Below, piece after piece: positions 1-7,185 of a stretch of DNA of 9,017 nt (position 1 is its first letter; every line of letters starts with the position of its first letter). The stretch is taken from the NCBI GenBank assembly GCA_947372405.1, contig CANBTO010000176.1, positions 1-9,017 on the forward strand, written 5' to 3'. A model generated the notes under the pieces. That model ran no database searches and was not told the origin of the DNA. It saw only the letters and a program-made list of their open reading frames with translations. The DNA comes from Verrucomicrobiaceae bacterium (GTDB lineage: Bacteria > Verrucomicrobiota > Verrucomicrobiae > Verrucomicrobiales > Akkermansiaceae). The position numbers were made by a program, and so were the translations under genes.

Positions 1-18
1 GTAAAGAAAGCAAACCCG

Positions 19-711
19 ATGATCCGGATGAAGTTTCTCAAATCACTGCGGTGGATCGCGCTGTTAGTTTTGGGATACTCCTGGGTTGATGCGACCTTCG
101 CGGTGGAAGCGTTAGGTCAAGTGAGGATGTCCATCGTTGCCGGCGACGACAACTGCCCGGAGCGGGGTGAAGTGGGAGGGAAATCGGTAGGCAGCGAAGC
201 GGAGTTCCATCCCGGCGCGAGGCCGGCCAAGCATGAGTTGGTGAAACACGTCAACTGTGCGGCTTACAATGGCTCCTGCGCGTCCGGCACGGATTACGAC
301 GCGCTCACGCCCGAAGCAACCGGGTTGGTCGAGATCGGGGATCAAGGCACCCGGTCCGAAGCGTTTTCAACGGCCTATGAAAAGAATCTCGCATGCCTGG
401 TCCGCGACCTGCGCAATGAGTTCAATGCGCCGTTCCTGCCGGCGGTGGTGGCTGCAGTTGGCTTCGGTGGGACAAACATGAATGGCAACACCCGGAAAAT
501 CTTCGAGGCTCGGATGGCGGCCGGTAATCCGGCGAAATATCCGGAACTCGCGGGCAGCGTGAAAAGCATCGATACGCGACCTTTCTATCAGTCCCCTGGA
601 ATTTTCCCGAGTGGTCAGGCGGTTTTTCATAACACGAACGCCGAATCCTACCTGGAGACCGGCGAAGCGATGGTGCGCGCGATGCTGGAACTGATGAAGG
701 ATGGGAAATGA
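19..711 (+). CDS. Truncated/degenerate SASA (DUF303)-type carbohydrate esterase-like protein, exported
   Basis: This is a 230-residue protein with a signal peptide (basic MKFLKSLRW, hydrophobic stretch about residues 11-28, likely cleavage after ATFA). The C-terminal half (about 115-228) resembles the end of sialate O-acetylesterase/DUF303 SGNH esterases of PVC bacteria: the helix around YEKNLACLVRDLRNEF, then AAVGFGG, a KYPELAGSVKSIDTR block and the terminal NAESYLETGEAM helix. Such enzymes remove acetyl groups from sugars and are usually longer, starting with a GQSNM nucleophile block. Here that block is absent, residues 30-105 match nothing I recognise, and the usual histidine near the terminal helix seems displaced (FHNTNAES). 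It is probably catalytically dead or a remnant that still has an open frame. ATG 28 is an alternative start giving a more typical signal peptide; an A/G-rich AAAGAAAG lies at 3-10. The next gene starts immediately after the stop. Family assignment is moderate; activity is doubtful. Confidence 0.6.
   Translation: MIRMKFLKSLRWIALLVLGYSWVDATFAVEALGQVRMSIVAGDDNCPERGEVGGKSVGSEAEFHPGARPAKHELVKHVNCAAYNGSCASGTDYDALTPEATGLVEIGDQGTRSEAFSTAYEKNLACLVRDLRNEFNAPFLPAVVAAVGFGGTNMNGNTRKIFEARMAAGNPAKYPELAGSVKSIDTRPFYQSPGIFPSGQAVFHNTNAESYLETGEAMVRAMLELMKDGK
696..701 (+). promoter_or_regulatory. Shine-Dalgarno-like site for the 712 start
   Basis: GAAGGA lies 10 nt before ATG 712, inside the end of the upstream gene, whose stop (709-711) directly abuts that ATG. 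This favours translational coupling and the long start at 712 over the internal ATGs at 766 and 790, neither of which has such a site. Confidence 0.4.
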
Positions 712-3700
712 ATGAAAAGCGCGGTCGCGCCGCTACGCAGAAACAGGTACGCTGATACTACTCAAATGAAAGCAACCCAAACTCAAACCATGACCTGCCA
801 TCTCACGCGTGGCTCATTGCGCTCATCGATGATGTCCGCTTGCTTCGCAATGATGACTCTCGGCGAGTTGCAGGCGGCGCCGCCACCAGTCGGTGAGCCG
901 GTCTATCTCGCGCGGCCGTGGTTCCACCGCGGCCCGGATGTGAACGTGCTCACCACGCCGGCCAAAGTGGTGGTGGCCGTGGATAACGACGGACGTTACC
1001 TTGCCGACGAATCGATCGGCGGCAAGAACAACCGGTTCGCCCGGCTGGCTCTGGATTCACTTCAGGAGTCCGGCGGCGAATATTTCGTGGCGACGCAGAA
1101 ATCGGCATATGAAGGCAGCTTTTCTTACACATACTACCGGATCAGCCAGGGTGGAAAATTTCTGACAACAGATGCTGTGGTCGATGTCATGAAAACCGGA
1201 GCGTCGCCTCTACCGGCGCTCAGTTTTTGTTTCGACCCGGACGCTCGGTATGGCGTTCCGGGTCTGCTGCTGTTTCCCAAGGTGGGACTGGCCGTGCTCC
1301 GCGCGCGGTCTACCAACGATTCACCCATATTCTCCGTGGTGCCCTTCAGCAAGGATGCCGCGCCCGTGCCGTTCGGCGAGAAGGACAACGTTGAACTGGG
1401 ATTCGAGGCGCCCGCCGCGAACGCCAAGCGTGGAGGCAATATCCCAAACGGTGTGATTGCCGATCCGAATGGCCAAGGCTTCTGGGCCATCTCTTCCATC
1501 AAAAACGGAAAAATTTCGGTCGCCCATGCCAACCCATCTCTCAAGCCCGACGGTGGGAGGACCTTGAACATGTCCGCAATCATCCCTGTGGGCAATGCAA
1601 CCAAAGAAGCCTTCGAGTCCGGAACAGCCTCGGATGACGCGCTATATCTTTTGCTGGCGCGGGGCGACGACTCTATCGGCGGTGTCACCGCGGAACGCAG
1701 GTTGGTCCGCGTGGGTCTGACTGATGGACAAGTGACGGAGACATTGATCTCGATCAAGCACTATATCAACGAGGCCGCCCTCGCGATCTGCGGCGACCGG
1801 ATCATTGCCTACGCAGGGCGCAACATGACCACGTTTGATAACAAGACACTCAAACAGTTGTGGGACAAGGATGCTGCCGCTCTGTCGGATAACAGCCCGA
1901 AGGACTACCAAATTTATCGAATCACCGCGAACCCGAAAGACACACAACTTGCGGTGGCGTTGGCAACGGCATATCGTCGTCCTGACGAACCGACGCGCGT
2001 GGTCATGCTCGACGCCGCAGGCACCATTCGAAAACCATGGGTGCTCAAGCCCGGCTCCATCGATAACATGGAATTCACCCGCGACGGAGGCTTGCTTGTG
2101 TTCAGCAACGCGTTCACCGCCAAACTCGACGGAACAATCCCAGTGAAGGAGAATGAGGCGGCAAGCATCGCGCAAGCGGACAAGAACGCGACACCCGCTC
2201 CAGCCGCACCCGCACCGGCGAAGCCTGCGCCGGCACCTGCCGCCTTCGCGCAGACGCCGCTGCAGGATCGTCACAAGCTCTGGTTTGACAAACCCGGAGG
2301 TGTGTTTCTGCCGTTGGGCAATGGCATTATGGCTTCAATGATGTATGGCGACACCGAAACTGCCAGAGCGATTCTCGACCTCGACAGCGCGTGGGACGGT
2401 AGTGACACCAAGCACGGTACATTTCAGTCGCTCGGCGAAGTGAATTTCCGCCTCGGTCATGATCCCAAGACGGTGACAAATTTCCGCCGTGAACTCGATT
2501 TGCGGACGGGACTGTTCACAATGAGCTATCAATCGAATGGCGTGACCTACAAGCGCGAGGCCTTTTGCTCGAACCCGAGTGGGCTGCTGGCGATTCGGTT
2601 CACCGCTGACAAACCGGGATCTCTATCAGGTTCGTTGGAGTTGACTTCCCGGCAAAAAGCCACGTTCACCAAGAGCAAGAACGGTCTCGAGTTCTCCGGC
2701 CAGAAGTCGAACGGTCAGAAGTTTGCCTGCGTGATGCTGGTGAACGCCCAAGGCGGCGAGGTGCTGCCTGAGGCTGGTAAAGACGGCGTGACGGATACAT
2801 CCACGCAACGCGGCGGGAAACGTACGGAGTCCAGCGAGGAATACAAAGCCATCCTGCTCAAAGGCTGTGACAGCTTGACTCTCTATGTGGCGGCCGACAC
2901 GGATTACGCCATGGATCCCGCAAAACAATTCAAGGGTGCCGACCCACAGCAGAAGATCGCACCGCGGATCGCGAACGCGGGGCGGATGAGCTTCGACAAG
3001 ATGAAGGATGAATCGATGGCCGACGTCGCGAAACTTTTTGATCGCTGCACCTTCGATCTGGCCACGAGCGCTCCGGATGCCGAGGCTCTGCCGATCGACA
3101 AGCGACGCAATTCATACAAGACGCGGATGTATCAGAACGATGCGGACGATGTGGGATTCCAGACACTGGCTTTCGATGCGGCGCGTTACATGATGATCGC
3201 CTGTTCGCGGCCAGGCTCGTTGCCCGCGAACCTCCAAGGACACTGGAACGAAAACAACGGTGCCGAGTGGACCGGCGACTACCACACCGATATCAACATC
3301 GAAATGAACTACTGGTTCGTCGAGCCAGCCAATCTGGCCGAGTGCGCGATTCCGCTCTTCGATTACATCGAAAGCCAGATTCCATACTGGCGGAAGAAAT
3401 CGAAAACTATGTTTGGTGACAAGGTGCGCGGATGGACTGTCGAATACATGAACAACATCTTCGGTGGCGGAACCTACATGAACTACCCGCCCGGCGGAGC
3501 ATGGTTGTCATGGCACTATGACCAACACTTCGAGTTCGGCCAGGATATGGACTTCCTCAATAAGCGCGCATACCCGGTATTGAAGGAACTGTCGGAACAC
3601 TGGCAGGACCTGTTGATCAAACGGCCCGACGAACAATTCACGACGCCAAAGACCAGTTCACCCGAGCACGGGCCCGTTCAATACGGAATCGCGCAGGACC

Positions 3701-4470
3701 GCCAAATGGTCCATGACCTGTTGACCAACTATCAGGCCGCGGCCGCTCGGTTGAAACGCGATGCCGAGTTCTCAAGGCAGGTGGAAGACCTGCGCACCCA
3801 CATCGTTCCGCCAAAGATCGGCCGCTGGGGACAAATCCAGGAATGGGAGACTGACGAGGACTCGCGTTATTGCACCCACCGTCACATGATGCACGAATAC
3901 GCGGCGTTTCCCGGCAGGGCGATCAATCCGTTAGAAACGCCGGAACTCAACGCGGCGGCGATCAAAACCCTCGAGGCCCGGGGCGACGGTGCCACGGGCT
4001 GGTCGAAAGCCTGGCGGATCAGCATCTATGCCCGTCTGCATCGACCGGACTTGGCTTACCGCGCTCTGTTTTCGGTGGTGGGTGGTTTCCACGACAACCT
4101 GATCTGGGAGGGTAAGAAGCAGATCGACGCCCCGTGCGGTTTTGCGTCCGGCGTTTGCGAGTTGTTGCTGCAAAGCTACAAACCGCTCGATGAAACCGCC
4201 AGTCGCTTTGAAATCGATTTGTTACCGGCACTGCCAAAGGAATGGCCGACCGGATCCATCAAAGGCCTGCGCGCCCGCGGCGGCTACGAGGTGGACATCG
4301 ACTGGCAGGACGGCAAGTTGACACGCGCGACGATCCGCAATGTTTCGAGCCCCGGCGGCGAGTGTTCGGTTCGTTACCATGACCTCGTTTCGAAGATCGC
4401 CGTGCCTCGCGGTGAATCATGTGTATTTACAGGGCAGGGGACGCGCGGAGAAGGAGAACAAACAAAATGA
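712..4470 (+). CDS. Beta-propeller-like / GH95 fusion: exported alpha-L-fucosidase-family glycoside hydrolase
   Basis: This is a 1252-residue protein. A signal peptide with a long N-region ends near LQA|APPP (about residue 55). Residues about 56-490 form a repeated beta-strand region resembling a WD40/YVTN-type propeller, clearest at 405-475 (NPKDTQLAVAL, RVVMLDAAGTI, MEFTRDGGLLVFS). An Ala/Pro linker follows (493-512). Residues about 520-1240 are a full GH95 unit: the N-terminal beta-sandwich (HKLWFDKPGG, PLGNGIMASM, YKREAF), then the (alpha/alpha)6 barrel with SRPGSLPANLQGHWN (832-846), HTDINIEMNYW (858-868), SSPEHGP with the likely general acid E985, HRHMMH (1056-1061), and RGDGATGWSKAW with D1092 matching the catalytic Asp. 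GH95 enzymes cleave alpha-L-fucosyl or alpha-L-galactosyl residues by inversion. In the usual Asn-x-Asn motif the first Asn is D860 here. Known GH95 proteins are often about 750-900 residues, so the extra length is the N-terminal module. Starts at 766 and 790 are possible. The GH95 call is strong; exact substrate is unknown. Confidence 0.9.
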   Translation: MKSAVAPLRRNRYADTTQMKATQTQTMTCHLTRGSLRSSMMSACFAMMTLGELQAAPPPVGEPVYLARPWFHRGPDVNVLTTPAKVVVAVDNDGRYLADESIGGKNNRFARLALDSLQESGGEYFVATQKSAYEGSFSYTYYRISQGGKFLTTDAVVDVMKTGASPLPALSFCFDPDARYGVPGLLLFPKVGLAVLRARSTNDSPIFSVVPFSKDAAPVPFGEKDNVELGFEAPAANAKRGGNIPNGVIADPNGQGFWAISSIKNGKISVAHANPSLKPDGGRTLNMSAIIPVGNATKEAFESGTASDDALYLLLARGDDSIGGVTAERRLVRVGLTDGQVTETLISIKHYINEAALAICGDRIIAYAGRNMTTFDNKTLKQLWDKDAAALSDNSPKDYQIYRITANPKDTQLAVALATAYRRPDEPTRVVMLDAAGTIRKPWVLKPGSIDNMEFTRDGGLLVFSNAFTAKLDGTIPVKENEAASIAQADKNATPAPAAPAPAKPAPAPAAFAQTPLQDRHKLWFDKPGGVFLPLGNGIMASMMYGDTETARAILDLDSAWDGSDTKHGTFQSLGEVNFRLGHDPKTVTNFRRELDLRTGLFTMSYQSNGVTYKREAFCSNPSGLLAIRFTADKPGSLSGSLELTSRQKATFTKSKNGLEFSGQKSNGQKFACVMLVNAQGGEVLPEAGKDGVTDTSTQRGGKRTESSEEYKAILLKGCDSLTLYVAADTDYAMDPAKQFKGADPQQKIAPRIANAGRMSFDKMKDESMADVAKLFDRCTFDLATSAPDAEALPIDKRRNSYKTRMYQNDADDVGFQTLAFDAARYMMIACSRPGSLPANLQGHWNENNGAEWTGDYHTDINIEMNYWFVEPANLAECAIPLFDYIESQIPYWRKKSKTMFGDKVRGWTVEYMNNIFGGGTYMNYPPGGAWLSWHYDQHFEFGQDMDFLNKRAYPVLKELSEHWQDLLIKRPDEQFTTPKTSSPEHGPVQYGIAQDRQMVHDLLTNYQAAAARLKRDAEFSRQVEDLRTHIVPPKIGRWGQIQEWETDEDSRYCTHRHMMHEYAAFPGRAINPLETPELNAAAIKTLEARGDGATGWSKAWRISIYARLHRPDLAYRALFSVVGGFHDNLIWEGKKQIDAPCGFASGVCELLLQSYKPLDETASRFEIDLLPALPKEWPTGSIKGLRARGGYEVDIDWQDGKLTRATIRNVSSPGGECSVRYHDLVSKIAVPRGESCVFTGQGTRGEGEQTK
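2188..2247 (+). repeat. Ala/Pro-rich linker-encoding low-complexity tract
   Basis: Imperfect GCxCCx repeats encode alternating Ala and Pro with a single Lys (residues 493-512 of the fusion protein). The tract separates the propeller-like half from the GH95 half and is typical of flexible interdomain linkers in secreted glycoside hydrolases. It marks the likely fusion junction. Confidence 0.7.
4451..4458 (+). promoter_or_regulatory. Strong Shine-Dalgarno site before the broken SGNH gene
   Basis: AAGGAGAA lies 8 nt before ATG 4467, which overlaps the stop of the GH95 gene as ATGA. A good ribosome site and a coupled start have been kept although the gene behind them is broken. A second purine-rich site, AGAAGGA (4475-4481), precedes the alternative ATG at 4485. 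Confidence 0.6.
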
Positions 4471-4712
4471 CACGAGAAGGAATCATGACCAAGAAACGAG
4501 TGGCCCGTTGGACCATCTCCTGCCTGATTGCCGCGGCAAGCCTTGGCGTTTCCCGTGGGGCTCAATCCGAGTCCTCGGATCAACGGGAAACGAAGTCGCT
4601 GCCGCGCATGCTGCTGATCGGTGACTCGATTCGCAGCGGTTGCTGGTGGGCGCTACGGCATGCTGGCCCGGCAGGTCGCCATTATCATTCTTCACCAACT
4701 CAAAACAACTAA
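4467..4712 (+). pseudogene. 5' remnant of an exported SGNH-hydrolase gene (frameshifted and truncated)
   Basis: The frame starts at ATG 4467 (or 4485) and encodes a signal peptide (basic TKKRVARW, hydrophobic ISCLIAAASLGVS), then LPRMLLIGDSI at 4602-4631, the block I nucleophile motif of SGNH/GDSL hydrolases (Ser codon 4626-4628). Soon afterwards the sequence stops looking like the family and ends at TAA 4710. The LPxxLLIGDSIxSG stretch closely matches the same block of the intact SGNH gene at 7186-7950. Skipping 13 nt (4641-4653) would continue the reading as SGYGMLARQVA, which aligns with SGYHPLVAKAL of the intact gene, so a short insertion or frameshift is likely. Everything after block I is missing, including the Asp/His catalytic block, so no active enzyme can be made. 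It could instead be a small exported peptide, but I consider decay more likely. Confidence 0.6.
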
Positions 4713-4719
4713 CAATAAT
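4691..4719 (+). promoter_or_regulatory. Possible sigma70-like promoter before the GH127 gene
   Basis: TTCACC (4691-4696) and AATAAT (4714-4719) are separated by 17 nt in the only distinctly A/T-rich spacer of the window, after the broken SGNH frame and 20 nt before ATG 4740. They match the -35 and -10 consensus at 4 and 5 of 6 positions. Promoter sequences in this bacterial group are poorly known to me and the leader would be very short, so this is a weak proposal. No Shine-Dalgarno site or terminator hairpin was found in 4713-4739. Confidence 0.2.
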
Positions 4720-4739
4720 CCATCATCGATCCATCCCTA

Positions 4740-7160
4740 ATGAAAACCGTCTGCCGAATGCACTCACGCCCAGTCCGCCAAATCAAGGCAAGGCCCACCG
4801 ATGGCCGAAGATATGCTTTGTTGGTTTTTGTCAGTTGGTTTGTTCATGCTGTCCCTGTGAATGCGGCCCCTGATGCGCCGATGGGCGTGGAGCGCGTCGC
4901 CCGGCCTACCGTGCGAAACTACGCGACGCCTGCGGTGAAAGATGCCAATGCCAACTGTTGGGTGCAGGTGGATTTGCAGCGTTCGTTGCCGGTCGAAAAA
5001 GTCAAATTGTTCCCCATCATCGATTGGAACTGGCTGGGCCCGATCAAAACGGAGGGTTTTCCCGTCCGCTTCAAGATCGAGACATCCGACGATCCGGATT
5101 TTCGAACCGCACGTGTCATTGCGGATAAAACGAGCGCCGATTTCCCGAATACGGAGGACGCGGTCATCGTTTTCCCCGGTCATGACCAGACGGGACGATA
5201 CGTGCGACTGACTGCCACCCGACTGAACGGGTCGAAACTCATGTTGATGAAATTCGAAGTCTGGTCGGCAGGCAGAAATGTTGCCGAGGGCTGTCCGGTC
5301 GCTGATTCGTTCAAGGGAGATCTGGGCGTGACGGATTTGACCCGCAAAAGTCGGCCGCAAGATGAAGTGGTGACGGATCATCCCGGCAACGTCCTGCCGG
5401 TCGAGCAGTGGCGGCCGGTGGCCTTTCAGGCGCAAGCTCCGCTCGGCGGGGTGCGTCTGGGCGAGGGTTTGTTCAAGACGGCGGTCCAAAACAACATCTC
5501 CTATCTGATGAGCACTGCCACCATGGACGAAATGGTGCGTGATTTCCGCGAGCGCGCAGGCAAGCCGAATCCGTCCGGTCTGCGCAAGCCCGACCATTTT
5601 TGGAATACCATGTTGGCAGGCCAGAACGCCGGCCGCTTCCTGATGGGAGCCGGCAATACACTGCGCTGGATGGAAGATCCCGCCCTGCGCCAGCGGATGA
5701 ATGAAATCGTGGATGTGATCGCCGAGTGCCGCCAGCCCGACGGCTACCTCATGGCGTTCCCGACCAATGCGATTTTCCTCTCTGAACGCGCAGCCTACAC
5801 CCGGGCGTGGGTGACGCATGGTTTGATTGAAGCAGGCTACGCCGGCAATCCAAAGGCTTTCCCCTTGTTGCGCGGATTTTACGACTGGTTCAATCACAGC
5901 CCGTATCTGCCCGAACTGTTGCGCCGGCCGATCCAGGGGCAACAGGGAACGATCGCCGATACCCGCGTCTATTTCACGCCCGTCGGCAAAGCAGAGGATC
6001 TGCAGGTGGTGCAGCGCTATTTTCAAGAAGACTACTGGCTGGACCAGTTGGCCAAAAGAGATCTCAACGCCATCTGGAAATATCCCTATGACAGGCCGCA
6101 CTGCTACCTGCTCACCGCGTTGGAACCGTATCTGGATTTGTATCGTGCGACCGGTGACCGAAAATATCTTGAAGCCGCCTGGGGCGGCTGGGAGTTGTAT
6201 CACGAAAACTGGGAACAAATCGGCGGATGCATCTCGATCATTGAAGGCAAAGTTTGTCCTCCGAAGTCGTATTTCTACCATGGCACAGGCGAGCTGTGCG
6301 GGAGTGTCTTCATGGCTCTCTTGAGTCAGCGATTTCATCTCCTCTATCCAGAAGAGGACAAGTATGTCGAAGAAATCGAAAAAGCCATTTACAACGTTGC
6401 GCTGCCGAATCAGCTGGGAGATAAAGGAATTCTTTACCACGCTAATCTGGCAGGCCGCAAAGACGACAAGATTCCCCACGATATCGGCACCTGCTGCGAA
6501 GGGCAGGGGACGAGGATGATCGGATCGCTGCCGGAATACATCTACTCGATCGCGGTTGACGGTCTTTATGTGGATTTATTCGCCGCTTCTGAAATCATCT
6601 GGCAGCAAAACCAGGAGAAACTCAAGGTGCAGATGACCACCGGTTTTCCCTTCGACAACAAAGCGGCCCTGCGCTTCTCTTTGGCTGCTCCCACCGTATC
6701 AAAAATCCGCGTGCGTGTTCCGGCGTGGTCGGCCCGACCCATGCCAATTCTGGTCAACGACCAACTTGTAACGACCGGTGCGCCAGGCACCTATGCCACC
6801 TTGGAACGCACGTGGAAAGATGGCGATACCATCACTTTCACACTGCCGGCCGAACTGCACCTGACGAAATACACCGGCCAGGAAGCCACCGCCGAAAAAC
6901 CGCGTTATGCCTTGCAATACGGTCCCATCCTGCTGGCAGCGGTGGGTGCCGGTGCGGACAGCCCGGAGGCGCAATTCACCTGCGACAGCGCCAGCTTGCT
7001 GGCCCGCATCAAACCCAAAGCGGGACAGCCGCTGCACTACTCCATCGAGGGCGAACCCAACTACAGCTACATCCCTTACTGGGAAATTCCGCTAAAGCAC
7101 AATTTCACCTGTTTCCCAATCTTCGCCGCCCACGCAGATGATCTGCCTGTTCGCCAATGA
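4740..7160 (+). CDS. Exported GH127 (DUF1680) beta-L-arabinofuranosidase-family enzyme with N-terminal discoidin-like domain
   Basis: This is an 806-residue protein. The export signal ends near VNA|APD (about residue 42) after a long basic N-region containing GRRYALL. Residues about 58-176 resemble an F5/8-type C (discoidin-like) carbohydrate-binding domain (CWVQVDLQ, VKLFPI, RFKIETSDDPDF, GRYVRLTATRL, LMKFEVWS). The rest is the DUF1680 (alpha/alpha)6 barrel with C-terminal beta domains. In the characterised GH127 enzyme HypBA1, Glu338, Cys340, Cys417 and Cys418 bind zinc, Cys417 is the nucleophile and Glu322 the acid/base. Matching residues here are E518-L-C520, C585-C586 (GTCCEG) and E502, with the same 16-residue spacing from E502 to E518. 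The family removes beta-L-arabinofuranose, though related DUF1680 families act on other sugars. At about 800 residues it is longer than plain GH127 enzymes because of the binding domain. No clear ribosome site precedes ATG 4740; M7 is the only nearby alternative. Confidence 0.88.
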   Translation: MKTVCRMHSRPVRQIKARPTDGRRYALLVFVSWFVHAVPVNAAPDAPMGVERVARPTVRNYATPAVKDANANCWVQVDLQRSLPVEKVKLFPIIDWNWLGPIKTEGFPVRFKIETSDDPDFRTARVIADKTSADFPNTEDAVIVFPGHDQTGRYVRLTATRLNGSKLMLMKFEVWSAGRNVAEGCPVADSFKGDLGVTDLTRKSRPQDEVVTDHPGNVLPVEQWRPVAFQAQAPLGGVRLGEGLFKTAVQNNISYLMSTATMDEMVRDFRERAGKPNPSGLRKPDHFWNTMLAGQNAGRFLMGAGNTLRWMEDPALRQRMNEIVDVIAECRQPDGYLMAFPTNAIFLSERAAYTRAWVTHGLIEAGYAGNPKAFPLLRGFYDWFNHSPYLPELLRRPIQGQQGTIADTRVYFTPVGKAEDLQVVQRYFQEDYWLDQLAKRDLNAIWKYPYDRPHCYLLTALEPYLDLYRATGDRKYLEAAWGGWELYHENWEQIGGCISIIEGKVCPPKSYFYHGTGELCGSVFMALLSQRFHLLYPEEDKYVEEIEKAIYNVALPNQLGDKGILYHANLAGRKDDKIPHDIGTCCEGQGTRMIGSLPEYIYSIAVDGLYVDLFAASEIIWQQNQEKLKVQMTTGFPFDNKAALRFSLAAPTVSKIRVRVPAWSARPMPILVNDQLVTTGAPGTYATLERTWKDGDTITFTLPAELHLTKYTGQEATAEKPRYALQYGPILLAAVGAGADSPEAQFTCDSASLLARIKPKAGQPLHYSIEGEPNYSYIPYWEIPLKHNFTCFPIFAAHADDLPVRQ

Positions 7161-7185
7161 ACCGTCACTCTTCACTCAAACTACC

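Noticed and set aside
1134..1757. A 207-codon minus-strand open frame under the propeller-like region
   Set aside because: The plus-strand frame continues through this region as one protein with coherent sequence; the antisense product has no recognisable features.
1642..2274. A 210-codon minus-strand open frame rich in Arg, Cys and Gly
   Set aside because: Its composition is what is expected from reading GC-rich coding DNA in the wrong frame, and it crosses the Ala/Pro linker repeat.
4713..4739. Possible terminator between the broken SGNH gene and GH127
   Set aside because: The spacer is A/T-rich but I found no stem-loop followed by a T-run.
4764..6479. A 571-codon open frame on the minus strand inside the GH127 gene
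   Set aside because: It lies fully antisense to a gene with clear catalytic motifs, its translation shows no recognisable domain, and such frames are common opposite GC-rich genes.
7138..7185. Longer start of the SGNH gene at ATG 7138
   Set aside because: It would overlap the GH127 coding end by 23 nt and place 16 non-signal-like residues before an otherwise well-formed signal peptide starting at ATG 7186.
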